Source: CBCXVS01 sp965178525
GTDB lineage: Bacteria > Tectomicrobia > Entotheonellia > Entotheonellales > Entotheonellaceae
DNA: 19,004 nt
Assembly: GCA_965178525.1 (NCBI GenBank)
Contig: CBCXVS010000140.1
Coordinates: 1 to 19,004, forward strand
Reading direction: 5' to 3'
Numbering within the stretch: the stretch's first letter is position 1; every line of letters starts with the position of its first letter. Below are positions 7,479 through 15,817 of the stretch, one piece after another. A program made the translations under genes and the position numbers. Under the pieces are notes generated by a model that searched no databases, was not told the origin of the DNA, and saw nothing but the letters and a program-made list of their open reading frames with translations.

Positions 7479-7928
7479 CTACCGGGTTTTGGCTACGTCC
7501 GTCAACGGCACAAATTTCGGTAACGTGATCCGTTCGCTCGCCGGTTCGAATACGACCTGCACCGCCAGGCCAATGTGCACCTTCTCGACGTCGTGACAGC
7601 GGAGTTGGCTGAGCATTTTGATACCGCTCTGCCACAACTGTACGACGGCCACGACATACGGTAGGTCCGCCTGCCACGCCGGACCGGCCAGCTCCGCGTG
7701 GTAGACACAAAACGTCAGGACCTCCCCCTGTCCCGCGTCCTCCGTCCAGGTGGTGCCGGCGGACAAACACGCTGAGCATAGTGGGCTCGGGGGAAAGCGA
7801 AAGGTCCGGCACGCGTCGCATTGCTGCAGCAGCAAACGGCCACGATGACATCCTTCCCAAAAGACGAGCGAATCCTCGTCCGGGGTCGGAAGCTGTTTGC
7901 GTTCCGTATGACACTTCCACATGTCCAT
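7479..7928 (-). CDS. Zn-ribbon/OB-fold (DUF35) acyl-CoA-associated protein
   Basis: This 149-residue protein has four zinc cysteines in two CxxC pairs (Cys37/Cys40 and Cys51/Cys54), flanked by the family's ...GRLLLQQC and RFPPSPLC pattern. A C-terminal OB-fold follows (GEVLTFCVYH onward, ending in a VVFEP strand). DUF35 proteins pair with thiolase-fold partners and help bind acyl-CoA or acyl substrates, as in the ChsH2/Ltp2 steroid side-chain system. It lies 67 bp after the thiolase-like gene in the same direction, which supports that partnership. Cells would use it in the cytoplasm. The real substrate cannot be read from the sequence. Confidence 0.85.
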   Translation of the reverse strand: MDMWKCHTERKQLPTPDEDSLVFWEGCHRGRLLLQQCDACRTFRFPPSPLCSACLSAGTTWTEDAGQGEVLTFCVYHAELAGPAWQADLPYVVAVVQLWQSGIKMLSQLRCHDVEKVHIGLAVQVVFEPASERITLPKFVPLTDVAKTR

Positions 7929-7995
7929 ATCGACGACTCACTTCCGCCCGGCCTCTCCTATGAACAAAGGACTGAGGACTGAGTAAAACCGGAAT

Positions 7996-9153
7996 TCAGG
8001 TCCAGGCACTTAAAATGGCCGCGGCGCTCGTGGCAAACGCACCGCCAAGACCGCTGATGAGCGCGGTCGTCGCCGCCGCGACCTGGCGCGTTCCCGCCGT
8101 GCCGCGCAGCTGACGCACGCCTTCGACCACATGAAGCATACCATCTAAATGGGCTTGAGATAAATTCCCGCCGTGTGTATTCACTGGCAAGCCGCCCGCA
8201 TGCCCCAACTGGCCGGCTTCGACAAATGGACCGCTCTCGCCTTTGGGACAAAACCCATAATCCTCAAGCTGCACGAGGACACCGTAAGTCGTATCATCGT
8301 AGAGCAAGGCCACATCCACATCACGGGGTCCGACACCGGCGGCATCATACGCCTGCTGCCCAGCTTGGCGGGCTACCGTCGTGGTGTGGGTCACCATCTC
8401 GGCGCAGTAGGCAATATGCGCGCCAGCATGCGCCTGTCCGAACCCGCGCAGCACGACGGGCGCCGCGGTATGATCCCGGGCCCACGGCAACGGCGCGACA
8501 ACAAAGGCGGCGCCGCCGTCGAAGAGATAGGCCAAGTCGAATTTGCGCAATGGTGCGATGAGCAACGGCGCTTGCTCATAATCCGTCAGGCTGAGCGGTT
8601 GGCGCAAGTCGGCATGCGGATGCTGCATGGCATAGCGGCGTTGGGCCACGGCAATCGTCCCCAATTGTCGGCTCGTGGTGCCGAATTCGTGCATATGGCG
8701 CCGTGCCGCCAAGGCATGCGGTCCCATACCCCAGGTCAGGCCAAAACACTCTTCAAAGTCCTCATTGCCCATTTTGATCCGCCCATGACGCGCGGCCGCC
8801 CAACTGGTCCGGCGGTTTTCGCCATACGCACACAGCACAAAGCGGCAGACCTGCGTGGCCACCAAGAGAGCGGCTTGTTCGAGCATGGCAACAGCGGCCG
8901 CGCCACCCAGATTGATATCCGTCGTAAAACGGGGCACGATCCCGAGATGCTTCGCCACCCACTGACTATGCATGAAGGTCACATCCATGTCGAGGTTGCG
9001 CGTCAGCACACCATCAATCATCTGGGCGCTCAGTCCGGCATCCAGGATGGCCGCCTTTGCCGCCTCCAGCGTGAGGCGCAGCGCGCTCATGCCACGCAAG
9101 CGTCCCACACGACTTTCCCCAATCCCCACAATCGCCGCGCCCTGCATGTCCAT
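7996..9153 (-). CDS. Thiolase-fold protein without nucleophilic Cys (SCP2/Ltp2-like)
   Basis: The protein is 385 residues from the chosen start. It opens with the thiolase-like AAIVGIGES strand and has ARHMHEFGTTSRQLGTIAV-type core sequence, LEDYGFCPKGESGPFV and a C-terminal HGGNLSQAHLDG...VRQLRG block, typical of the SCP2-thiolase/acetyl-CoA acetyltransferase-like branch. Where true thiolases have the nucleophilic Cys of the CASG loop, this protein has Asn-Leu-Gly-Gly (81-84), and the usual GHPxG histidine motif is altered to AHLDG. Relatives paired with DUF35 proteins act as retro-aldolases or have unknown reactions. The ATG at 9153 is preferred because GAGG lies eight bases upstream; an ATG at 9201 would overlap the upstream gene. 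Confidence 0.85.
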   Translation of the reverse strand: MDMQGAAIVGIGESRVGRLRGMSALRLTLEAAKAAILDAGLSAQMIDGVLTRNLDMDVTFMHSQWVAKHLGIVPRFTTDINLGGAAAVAMLEQAALLVATQVCRFVLCAYGENRRTSWAAARHGRIKMGNEDFEECFGLTWGMGPHALAARRHMHEFGTTSRQLGTIAVAQRRYAMQHPHADLRQPLSLTDYEQAPLLIAPLRKFDLAYLFDGGAAFVVAPLPWARDHTAAPVVLRGFGQAHAGAHIAYCAEMVTHTTTVARQAGQQAYDAAGVGPRDVDVALLYDDTTYGVLVQLEDYGFCPKGESGPFVEAGQLGHAGGLPVNTHGGNLSQAHLDGMLHVVEGVRQLRGTAGTRQVAAATTALISGLGGAFATSAAAILSAWT

Positions 9154-9163
9154 GCAAACCGCC

Positions 9164-9736
9164 TCACCCTCCCCCACCTGCGCCTGACTCAGGCGCGTCA
9201 TCCGCTGCGGGCTGCTCGTAGAGTTCGCGTCCCAGAATCATCAACCGGGCGCCCGTAAAACCGCCCCCCTGCTCAATCGTGTTCCGCGCCTCCTCAGATA
9301 GGCCACGCACATTGAGAAACACGGCGCACGCGACCACCGCCTGACGAAAATCCACCCCTTCCACCCAGGCCCACTCAAGATTGGCTGCGGCAAATGTCGC
9401 CCGGGGCACACGGGCATGTTCCATATGTGCGCTCAACAGCAAAGCTTGCCGGAAAGATGTCCCGTCTAAACGCGACCGTCTGAAGCGTGCATTTTGTGCG
9501 AAAGCGCCCGTAAAATCAGCCCCGCGCAGGTCTGCCTCATCAAAGATAGCGCCACGCACATCCGCGTCCCGAAAACCCACACCGCGCAGATCCGCTCCGC
9601 GAAAATTCGCCTGCTGCAGTTGCGCCCCGGCAAAATGCCAGCCGCGCAAATCCACCGCGCCAACATGGTGTCCGGCCCAATCGTAGCGTCCTTCGCCGCT
9701 CGGAGGCGGTAGCTTATGCGGCTCACCCATCACCAT
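9164..9736 (-). CDS. Pentapeptide-repeat protein
   Basis: The 190-residue protein is built around pentapeptide repeats of the A(D/N)LxG type. One run covers about residues 30-75 (DLRG, HFAG, QLQQ, NFRG, DLRG, VGFRD, DVRG, IFDE, DLRG, DFTG), with further degenerate units to about 120. Such repeats fold into a right-handed square beta-helix. Functions range from DNA mimicry to targeting, and none can be assigned here. The start at 9736 is chosen because the repeats begin soon after and a promoter lies just upstream; the ATG at 9730 is equally possible. It ends ten bases before the thiolase-like start, so it is the first gene of a three-gene operon. Confidence 0.8.
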   Translation of the reverse strand: MVMGEPHKLPPPSGEGRYDWAGHHVGAVDLRGWHFAGAQLQQANFRGADLRGVGFRDADVRGAIFDEADLRGADFTGAFAQNARFRRSRLDGTSFRQALLLSAHMEHARVPRATFAAANLEWAWVEGVDFRQAVVACAVFLNVRGLSEEARNTIEQGGGFTGARLMILGRELYEQPAADDAPESGAGGGG

Positions 9737-10079
9737 CCTGGCACCATCCTCCCCCCTTCTCCAGGGCGCGGAGCCTAACCGATCGCCACACCGTGGCAGC
9801 GTCTTGCCGCCAGCGCATCGGCATCGAGTATACAAAAGGCGACCGGCACGAGCAAACCCCCAGTGTAGCCAGGCGATTTTGCGCTGGCTGTTCCTAGACC
9901 CCTTTGTTACCATTATTTGGCATATTTGGCGCAATCGTTACCAAACACACGTCCATGATGCCCCAACCTCTGGCGCATATGCACTCTTTGCACGGCACGG
10001 CGGTTTACGGAGTCTACAGCATCCGGCAACGCTAGCGTTAGGCATCCGTAGATACACTCATCGGGAAGGATATCTCACG
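9737..10079. other. Divergent intergenic region between the pentapeptide-repeat gene and secA
   Basis: It contains the minus-strand promoter at 9827-9855. On the secA side is a perfect 12-bp palindrome, AACGCTAGCGTT (10028-10039), flanked by direct repeats GCATCCG (10019-10025 and 10042-10048), which could be an operator. The open frame running into secA from 9804 has no family-like residues and is treated as non-coding. No clear secA promoter was identified. Confidence 0.45.
9827..9855 (-). promoter_or_regulatory. Promoter of the pentapeptide/thiolase/DUF35 operon
   Basis: TTGCTC (9850-9855) and TATACT (9827-9832) lie 17 bases apart on the minus strand, about 90 bases upstream of the 9736 start. 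The -35 matches four of six positions and the -10 five of six. Confidence 0.5.
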
Positions 10080-12737
10080 ATGCTAGATACCTTACTTCAG
10101 AAGGTCTTCGGAAGCAAAAACGATCGGGAATTGAAACGCATGCAACCTCTGGTTGACCAAATCAACCAGCTCGAACCGTCGCTGAGCCCGCTGTCGCTCG
10201 ACGAGTTGCGGGCAAAAACCGGCGCGTTTCGCCAGCGTCTCGATCAGGGTGCTTTGCTCGATGATCTTCTACCGGTAGCGTTTGCAACCGTGCGCGAGGC
10301 GGCGAAACGTTTGCTCAGCATGCGCCATTTCGACGTGCAATTACTCGGCGGCATGGTCCTGCACCACGGCAACATCGCCGAGATGAAAACCGGGGAGGGC
10401 AAAACCCTCGTGGCGACCCTGCCGGTCTACCTGAACAGCTTGCTAGGCCGGGGCGTGCACGTGGTAACGGTCAACGATTATCTCGCCAGACGCGACGCCG
10501 AATGGATGGGGCCGATCTACCAGGCCCTGGGACTCACGGTCGGCACCGTGCAGCATGATATGGACGATGCCGACCGGCACGCGGCCTACCGTGCCGATGT
10601 CACCTATGGGACCAATAACGAATTCGGGTTCGATTACTTGCGCGATAACATGAAGTTCCGCGGCGAGGAACTCGTGCAGCGGCCCTTGTATTATGCCATT
10701 GTCGATGAGGTCGACAGCATCCTGATCGATGAAGCGCGGACGCCCCTGATCATCTCCGGCCCGTCGGAGGAATCGACCGACAAGTACTATCGGCTCGACC
10801 GCGTCGCACCCCGCATGCAGGCGGAAATGGATTACACAGTAGAGGAAAAAACCCGCTCGCTCGCCATGACGGAAGAAGGCGTGGCCAAGGCCGAACAGCT
10901 GTTGAACGTGGAGAACCTGTACGACCCGGCCAATATCGAAACGCTGCATCATCTCAACCAGGCGCTGAAGGCGCATGTGATCTTCAAAAAAGATGTGGAT
11001 TATGTCGTCAAGAATGGCGAAGTCATTATTGTAGATGAATTCACCGGGCGCTTGATGCCCGGCCGGCGCTATAGCGATGGCTTGCACCAGGCGCTGGAAG
11101 CGAAGGAACATCTCAAAGTGGCCAATGAAAACCAAACCTTGGCGTCGGTCACCTTCCAGAACTATTTCCGTATGTACGAAAAATTGGCCGGCATGACGGG
11201 TACCGCCGATACGGAAGCTTCCGAATTTCACCAGATTTACAAGCTCGACGTGTCCGTGATGCCGACCAATCGGCATCTCATCCGGACGGAGTATGCAGAT
11301 GTGATATATCGCACGGAGCGCGAGAAATTTCAGGCGGTGGTCGACGAAATCAAGGAACTCCACGATATCGGACGCCCGGTGCTGGTCGGGACCATCTCCA
11401 TCGAAAAATCGGAGCTGCTCAGTTCCTACCTCAAACGCCGGGGCATTCCCCATAACGTGCTCAATGCCAAGAATCATGAGCGCGAAGCGGAAATCGTGGC
11501 CCAAGCCGGGCGCAAAGGCGCGGTGACCATTTCCACCAATATGGCCGGACGTGGCACGGACATTTTGCTTGGCGGCAATCCGGAGTTCCTGGCCCGCAAG
11601 GCCTGCAAGCTGGGCGTGGACGATCCCAAATACCCGGAGCAGATCGAGAAAGCCCGGCAACAATGTGCGATCGAACATGACGAGGTCGTCGCGGTCGGCG
11701 GTTTGCATATCCTGGGGACAGAACGCCATGAAGCCCGCCGCATTGACAATCAGCTCCGCGGCCGCTCCGGCCGGCAGGGCGATCCGGGCTCCTCACGCTT
11801 TTACCTCGCCCTAGAGGATGATCTGCTGCGCATCTTTGGCTCCGAACGCGTTGCCGGCATCATGGAAAAACTGGGCATGGAAGAAGGCCAGCCGATCGAA
11901 CATTCCATGATTACCAAAACCATTGAAAATGCCCAGCGCAAAGTCGAAGCCCATAACTTTGATATCCGGAAGCATCTCTTGGAATATGACGATGTCATGA
12001 CGAAACAGCGCGAGGTGCTCTATAGCCAACGCCGCGAAGCTTTGGAAACTGAGACCATCGACGATCTGGTCAAAGAGATGCACACCGACGTGCTTGAAGA
12101 GCTCTTCGATGTGCATATTCCGCAGGATGCCTACAAAGACGACTGGGATCTCAATGCACTCCGGGAGGCCATTTGGCAACAGTATGGCATTACCATCGTC
12201 CTGACGCCGGAGCACGTGGAAGAGCGGGATCGCGATGGTTTGTTCGATCATATCATAGCGGCTTTGGACACCCCGTACAGGGAGAAGCAGGAGGCCCTGG
12301 AGACCGAGCAATTCCAGGATTTCGAGCGTTGGGTCACCTTGCAAGTCATCGATAAGCATTGGAAAGATCATCTCTTGGCCATGGACCATTTGAAGGAGGG
12401 CATTGGGCTGCGCGGCTATGGACAGAAAAACCCGCTCAATGAATACAAGCGTGAGGGGTATGAAATGTTCGTCAACATGACGGACCGCATCAAAACCGAT
12501 GTCGTCGGATATCTGTTCAAAGCCCAATTTACCACCGCGACGGAAGATACCCGGAGCCGGCAGCCCGCACGGTCGTCGCGCGCCGTGGCGCACCGTGGCA
12601 GCCTCCCCGGGGCGGAACCGGCGGAGAACGGCAATATGGCGGTGAAAACGGTACGGCGCCAGGGAGAGAAAATCGGCCGCAATGCCCCCTGCCCTTGCGG
12701 CAGCGGCAAAAAATACAAACGGTGTTGTGGCGCGTAG
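10080..12737 (+). CDS. secA: Preprotein translocase ATPase SecA
   Basis: SecA drives unfolded preproteins through SecYEG using ATP. The 885-residue product has the full family layout. The N-terminal region carries the Walker A loop MKTGEGKTL (102-110) and the DEVDSILIDEARTPL Walker B region, followed by the cross-linking domain, the second ATPase domain with GTISIEKSELLS and TNMAGRGTDILLGGNP, the HERHEARRIDNQLRGRSGRQGDPG-type arginine finger block, the long helical scaffold, and a C-terminal zinc motif GRNAPCPCGSGKKYKRCC that binds SecB and ribosomes. The ATG at 10080 has AAGGA nine bases upstream and matches the usual SecA start. It is transcribed away from the pentapeptide operon and converges with the methyltransferase gene 19 bp downstream. 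Confidence 0.98.
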   Translation: MLDTLLQKVFGSKNDRELKRMQPLVDQINQLEPSLSPLSLDELRAKTGAFRQRLDQGALLDDLLPVAFATVREAAKRLLSMRHFDVQLLGGMVLHHGNIAEMKTGEGKTLVATLPVYLNSLLGRGVHVVTVNDYLARRDAEWMGPIYQALGLTVGTVQHDMDDADRHAAYRADVTYGTNNEFGFDYLRDNMKFRGEELVQRPLYYAIVDEVDSILIDEARTPLIISGPSEESTDKYYRLDRVAPRMQAEMDYTVEEKTRSLAMTEEGVAKAEQLLNVENLYDPANIETLHHLNQALKAHVIFKKDVDYVVKNGEVIIVDEFTGRLMPGRRYSDGLHQALEAKEHLKVANENQTLASVTFQNYFRMYEKLAGMTGTADTEASEFHQIYKLDVSVMPTNRHLIRTEYADVIYRTEREKFQAVVDEIKELHDIGRPVLVGTISIEKSELLSSYLKRRGIPHNVLNAKNHEREAEIVAQAGRKGAVTISTNMAGRGTDILLGGNPEFLARKACKLGVDDPKYPEQIEKARQQCAIEHDEVVAVGGLHILGTERHEARRIDNQLRGRSGRQGDPGSSRFYLALEDDLLRIFGSERVAGIMEKLGMEEGQPIEHSMITKTIENAQRKVEAHNFDIRKHLLEYDDVMTKQREVLYSQRREALETETIDDLVKEMHTDVLEELFDVHIPQDAYKDDWDLNALREAIWQQYGITIVLTPEHVEERDRDGLFDHIIAALDTPYREKQEALETEQFQDFERWVTLQVIDKHWKDHLLAMDHLKEGIGLRGYGQKNPLNEYKREGYEMFVNMTDRIKTDVVGYLFKAQFTTATEDTRSRQPARSSRAVAHRGSLPGAEPAENGNMAVKTVRRQGEKIGRNAPCPCGSGKKYKRCCGA

Positions 12738-12756
12738 TCCGGGACGCCGCGGCGCC

Positions 12757-13374
12757 TTACTTGTTATTGGAGGCGTATACGACTTTCCACAGATCGATTT
12801 TGCTGAGCGAATACAGGCGCTCGACTTGTAAATGAGCCTGCTGCACGAGGTCGTCCAAGGCCAGATCGGAATGCCAGCCGATTTTCGCACACAGCGGTGA
12901 GGCCCATGTTTCTAAGCGAGCCATGAGCTTGTTTGCACTCTGGAAGTGATTGATCAAGACGATCCGCGCCTCGGCTTTGCTGACCCGCCTGATCTCATTC
13001 AAAAATCGGATCGGAGCAGGCACCACGCTGATGACAAACGCCGTGATCACCACATCGAACGCATCGTCCGGAAACGCCAGATACCCGGCATCCATCTCGA
13101 GTAAGTCAACATGGTCGAGCTGCTGTTCCCGCACTTTTTTCCGGGCTTCTTGTAGCATGGCTCGCGACAGGTCGACGCCCGTGACCTGGACATGCCGGGG
13201 ATAGATGGGCAGAGAGATGCCGGTGCCAACTCCAACGTCTAAGACCCGCTGACCTGGCCCCAGGTTTAAGTCGCCGATGACATGACGTTGGCGGGGATAG
13301 AACCAGCGGCTAAAGATCGTATCATAGATTCCTGAGTAGCGGCCATAGACCTTTTTGATGTCTGAGACTTGCAT
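12757..13374 (-). CDS. SAM methyltransferase, PmtA-like (phospholipid N-methyltransferase type)
   Basis: The product is a 205-residue class I methyltransferase. The SAM-binding motif I is VLDVGVGTG (44-52), followed by VTGVDLS (motif II), a LEMDA segment and FDVVITAFVISVVPAP. YGRYSGIYDTIFSRWFYP at the N-terminus, the VLINHF strand and a C-terminal half with KIGWHSDL match the Rhodobacter-type phosphatidylethanolamine N-methyltransferases, which make mono- and dimethyl-PE and phosphatidylcholine. The exact acceptor is inferred only. The ATG at 13374 has AAGGA about 11 bases upstream; the open frame continues to 13569 without family-like sequence. It converges with secA. Confidence 0.82.
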   Translation of the reverse strand: MQVSDIKKVYGRYSGIYDTIFSRWFYPRQRHVIGDLNLGPGQRVLDVGVGTGISLPIYPRHVQVTGVDLSRAMLQEARKKVREQQLDHVDLLEMDAGYLAFPDDAFDVVITAFVISVVPAPIRFLNEIRRVSKAEARIVLINHFQSANKLMARLETWASPLCAKIGWHSDLALDDLVQQAHLQVERLYSLSKIDLWKVVYASNNK

Positions 13375-13685
13375 GCGGCATCCGTTCCTTCTGACGGCAT
13401 GAAGAGGATGCGGGCGATCCAGGTGCCAAGCCACCATCGGCCGCGTCTTCCGTACATCTTCTGCCATCAATATGGGGCAGAGACGGTGGGCTGGCAAGGC
13501 CGAGGCGAGTGTATTTGACAAGCGGATTTCTATCATATCCCGGTGTCTTTCGCAAGGGATGCAGCGCATAGGCTAAAGATCATTGTGCCACAATCAGGTG
13601 GAAGGAGCCAAGCCGTTCAGGCCTATCATCAGGTATCTCTAGGTACGGAAACGCTGCGTAGGCCACACGCTCTGTCTCCCTTCCG

Positions 13686-13766
13686 CTACGGGTACAGCAA
13701 AATGGCGATATCATCGGAGAATTCGTTGAGCGCCACGAGATCAGGTAGGTTGTCACCATTGAGTGA
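13686..13766 (-). pseudogene. FG-GAP/VCBS-repeat remnant
   Basis: The minus-strand frame between two stop codons reads SLNGDNLPDLVALN, then EFSDDIAILLYP. This closely follows the calcium-loop pattern DxNGDxxxDLV...D.v.vLL of FG-GAP (integrin-like beta-propeller) repeats. Only one repeat of 26 residues survives, with stops at both ends, so it is a relic of a larger extracellular protein gene. It sits within 20 bases of the insertion sequence, which may have helped destroy it. Confidence 0.45.
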
Positions 13767-13773
13767 TCAATGG
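13756..13773. other. Hairpin next to the IS insertion point
   Basis: CCATTGA (13756-13762) and TCAATGG (13767-13773) are perfect inverted repeats around GTGA, ending at the first base of the target duplication. The adjoining motif GAGTCTGACCC was the insertion target. The site may be part of an older REP-like element; that is inference. Confidence 0.4.
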
Positions 13774-13783
13774 AGTCTGACCC
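13773..13783. repeat. Target site duplication, left copy (11 bp)
   Basis: GAGTCTGACCC is repeated directly at 15344-15354, immediately outside both inverted repeats of the insertion sequence. Eleven bases falls in the range known for IS4-family elements. Confidence 0.85.
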
Positions 13784-15343
13784 GAATGGCATTAAGTTAG
13801 TCCGTATCTGTTTTATTAACCAGTGACTTACGAAGTGCTTGTCCTTGGTTTTGTCATCAGGGGATACGGCTTCGGACGTCGTTTGCGCACACGTGGTTCG
13901 TAACGATCGGGACGGTGAGGATTGACCACCAGTGCCGGTAGTGGCTCGTCGTCTTGAGCTGACGGTAGCCAGCGCAGCGCATCGATAAAGCTGATGCGCT
14001 CGATGCCGACCTGTTGACGCCGAGCGGCTTCTCCCATCACCAAGCGAACTAAATTATCAATCAACGCAACCACCAGGAGTGCTGTGAGCACCCCCTGGAC
14101 GGTTTGGCACTTGAGCACATCGAGACCCATGGTCGTTTTCAAATGACCGAAATTGGTTTCCATGCCCCATCTGGCGAAGAAGAGGTCCGCTAAGTCCGCG
14201 AGGCTGTAACGGGTCGAGTCGACGAGGGCCGTGACCAGGGTGATCATCTTGACGCGAAAGCCTTTTGGCTGCACTCGGTAGCGCAGTTCTCGCACTTCAA
14301 GGCGCTCGGGCAGCTGGGCATACGGCTGCGGGCTCATCCACTCTGGAGAGGTGAGGGGGTTGAGCCACTCGACCACGTGATCTTGTTGGCCAAGCGATTT
14401 TACCCAACGGGAACGGGGGAGGCCGGTTTGACCCTTTGGACTTCGTTTGCCCGGCTCCACATGGGGGCGCCCTGGGGTGAAGTCCACGATTTGTTTCTGA
14501 TGCATGCGAAACACGGCATGAACGCCTCTCTGAGCGAGCCATGCCAGATGGGCATAGGAACAAAAGCCCCGGTCAGCCACCAACACGTCGCCCGCTCTCC
14601 GCTCTGGATGGAGCTGGAGCACCTCGGAGAGATCATGGGTGCGCAGGGGCGCGCTCAGTATCCTCAGGACCATGCCCGTGCCGGCGTGAAACAGCGCCAT
14701 CAGGTGGGCCACCGGAAAGCCACAACCGGGTCTCTGGCCGCCGGGTTGGCCAAAGTGCTCTTGCAGCTCAGGCGTATCCGACATGGAGAAACTCGAGCCG
14801 TCAGCCCAAAAGGAGCGATGGCCCAACCATCGCCCTTCATCGAGGGGCTCATGTTGCAAGGCGTTACCGACCGACCGGAGCAGCCGATTGAAAACCGCCA
14901 GGGGGAGCCGACGGCGGGCCTGACCAGAGGCCGACGCCGTGACGTCGAGCTTGGTGAGGTGCCGCAGGTGGGTGCAGGAGGTATTGCCGTTCACAACTTG
15001 GACAAAAAACAACTGGGTCGTGGTGACGGGATCGAGACATCGGCCTCGCCACTCATAGCCGACGTCATGACCGGCCCTCAAGATCGCGTCGGGCTCAAGT
15101 TGCGTGGTCCACTCCTGCTGGAACTGTTTCACCACCCGGGTGAGGGTCGCTGGTATCGGGGAACTCCTGTATGTTGGAGGAGTCAGTTACCTCGTCATAC
15201 AAGAGATCGTGAAAGAAGGAAATCAAAATCGCGACGACGCTATGGCAGCTCAAGACGCCTAACAGGCATCCCGATTTTCAGCGTGGCGTCATGGCGAATA
15301 ACCTCTTGGGAATTAACACTTTATTCCTAACTTAATGCCATTC
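13784..15343 (-). mobile_element. Complete IS4-family insertion sequence, 1560 bp
   Basis: The element is bounded by perfect 17-bp inverted repeats, GAATGGCATTAAGTTAG (13784-13800) and its complement (15327-15343), and flanked by an 11-bp direct target duplication. It carries one transposase gene on the minus strand. Identical ends and an exact duplication mean the insertion is recent or at least undecayed. The nearest relatives are probably in the IS4 group, from the terminal GGCATTAAGTTA sequence and the DDE signature. Confidence 0.9.
13828..15135 (-). CDS. IS4-family DDE transposase
   Basis: The 435-residue transposase has all three catalytic acids: Asp112 in WADGSSF, Asp188 in VLVADRGFCSY and Glu326 in the RWGMETNFGHLK signature, where R-x3-E-x6-K is intact. 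It would cut and paste the surrounding 1560-bp element. The frame starts at a GTG (15135) without a good ribosome site. The sequence upstream of it in frame (IPATLTRVV) looks like transposase N-terminus, and an AGGAG lies seven bases before an ATA codon near 15157, so the true start may be slightly further upstream and poorly initiated, which would keep transposition low. Confidence 0.93.
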   Translation of the reverse strand: MVKQFQQEWTTQLEPDAILRAGHDVGYEWRGRCLDPVTTTQLFFVQVVNGNTSCTHLRHLTKLDVTASASGQARRRLPLAVFNRLLRSVGNALQHEPLDEGRWLGHRSFWADGSSFSMSDTPELQEHFGQPGGQRPGCGFPVAHLMALFHAGTGMVLRILSAPLRTHDLSEVLQLHPERRAGDVLVADRGFCSYAHLAWLAQRGVHAVFRMHQKQIVDFTPGRPHVEPGKRSPKGQTGLPRSRWVKSLGQQDHVVEWLNPLTSPEWMSPQPYAQLPERLEVRELRYRVQPKGFRVKMITLVTALVDSTRYSLADLADLFFARWGMETNFGHLKTTMGLDVLKCQTVQGVLTALLVVALIDNLVRLVMGEAARRQQVGIERISFIDALRWLPSAQDDEPLPALVVNPHRPDRYEPRVRKRRPKPYPLMTKPRTSTS

Positions 15344-15354
15344 GAGTCTGACCC
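15344..15354. repeat. Target site duplication, right copy (11 bp)
   Basis: This is a direct copy of GAGTCTGACCC at 13773-13783, adjoining the right inverted repeat of the insertion sequence. Confidence 0.85.
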
Positions 15355-15817
15355 CATGGTTTCATGCCCTGCTCATCCTTCAGCCATGGTTCATCCTCTT
15401 CTGGGTATACCGAGCCCTCCCGTGACCGTGCGGCATCGGCACCGCGCGCACGCCGCGTGCATCGGCGGTGTCTCGCCGGCCACGGCCCCAGCCGGTCGCC
15501 CCAGGCACGCCGCGCGCCGTCACGGACCGCCGCCACGGGCCGGCTGACGGGGCGCTTCACCATCGCTCACTGTTTCTCCTCGCGGACTCGGCCACGTGCG
15601 GAACCCCTGCCGCGCTCACGCCGCTTGCAACGGCTGCGTCCTGCCGGCATCTGTCCGAGCACCTGCGCACAGGCAAGTGGCACGCCGCGACGGACCGCGT
15701 CATCGGGCGACGTCTGGCATACGGGCGGCATCAGAGGCGCGCCTAGTCAGCCCAACTCGCTACCGTCTCTCGCAAAACAGCCATAGGCGGACCATCGCGT
15801 GTATATACGAAGCGCTG
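15355..15817. other. GC-rich gene-free stretch right of the insertion sequence
   Basis: From about 15420 to 15760 the GC content is visibly higher than in the genes around it, with many CGCCGCG-type runs. Several frames stay open on both strands simply because stops are rare there. None has a recognisable domain, a convincing ribosome site or protein-like composition. It lies downstream of the SVSGG-repeat gene stop (15818). No T-rich terminator was seen. Confidence 0.45.

Larger units (their letters stand above)
13375..13783. other. Intergenic stretch with repeat remnants, left of the IS4-family element
   Basis: About 400 bp lie between the methyltransferase start and the insertion sequence. 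They contain a broken FG-GAP-like fragment (13686-13766), a CCATTGA/TCAATGG hairpin (13756-13773) and the left target duplication (13773-13783). No intact gene was found. Confidence 0.5.

Noticed and set aside
9804..10079. N-terminal extension of SecA
   Set aside because: The added residues are unlike SecA or a signal sequence, and the ATG at 10080 has a ribosome site and the family's normal start.
10443..11729. Long minus-strand open frame inside secA
   Set aside because: It is the mirror of a strongly conserved plus-strand gene and its product has no recognisable features.
12738..12756. Bidirectional terminator between secA and the methyltransferase gene
   Set aside because: A GC-rich near-palindrome is present but no T-run follows on either strand.
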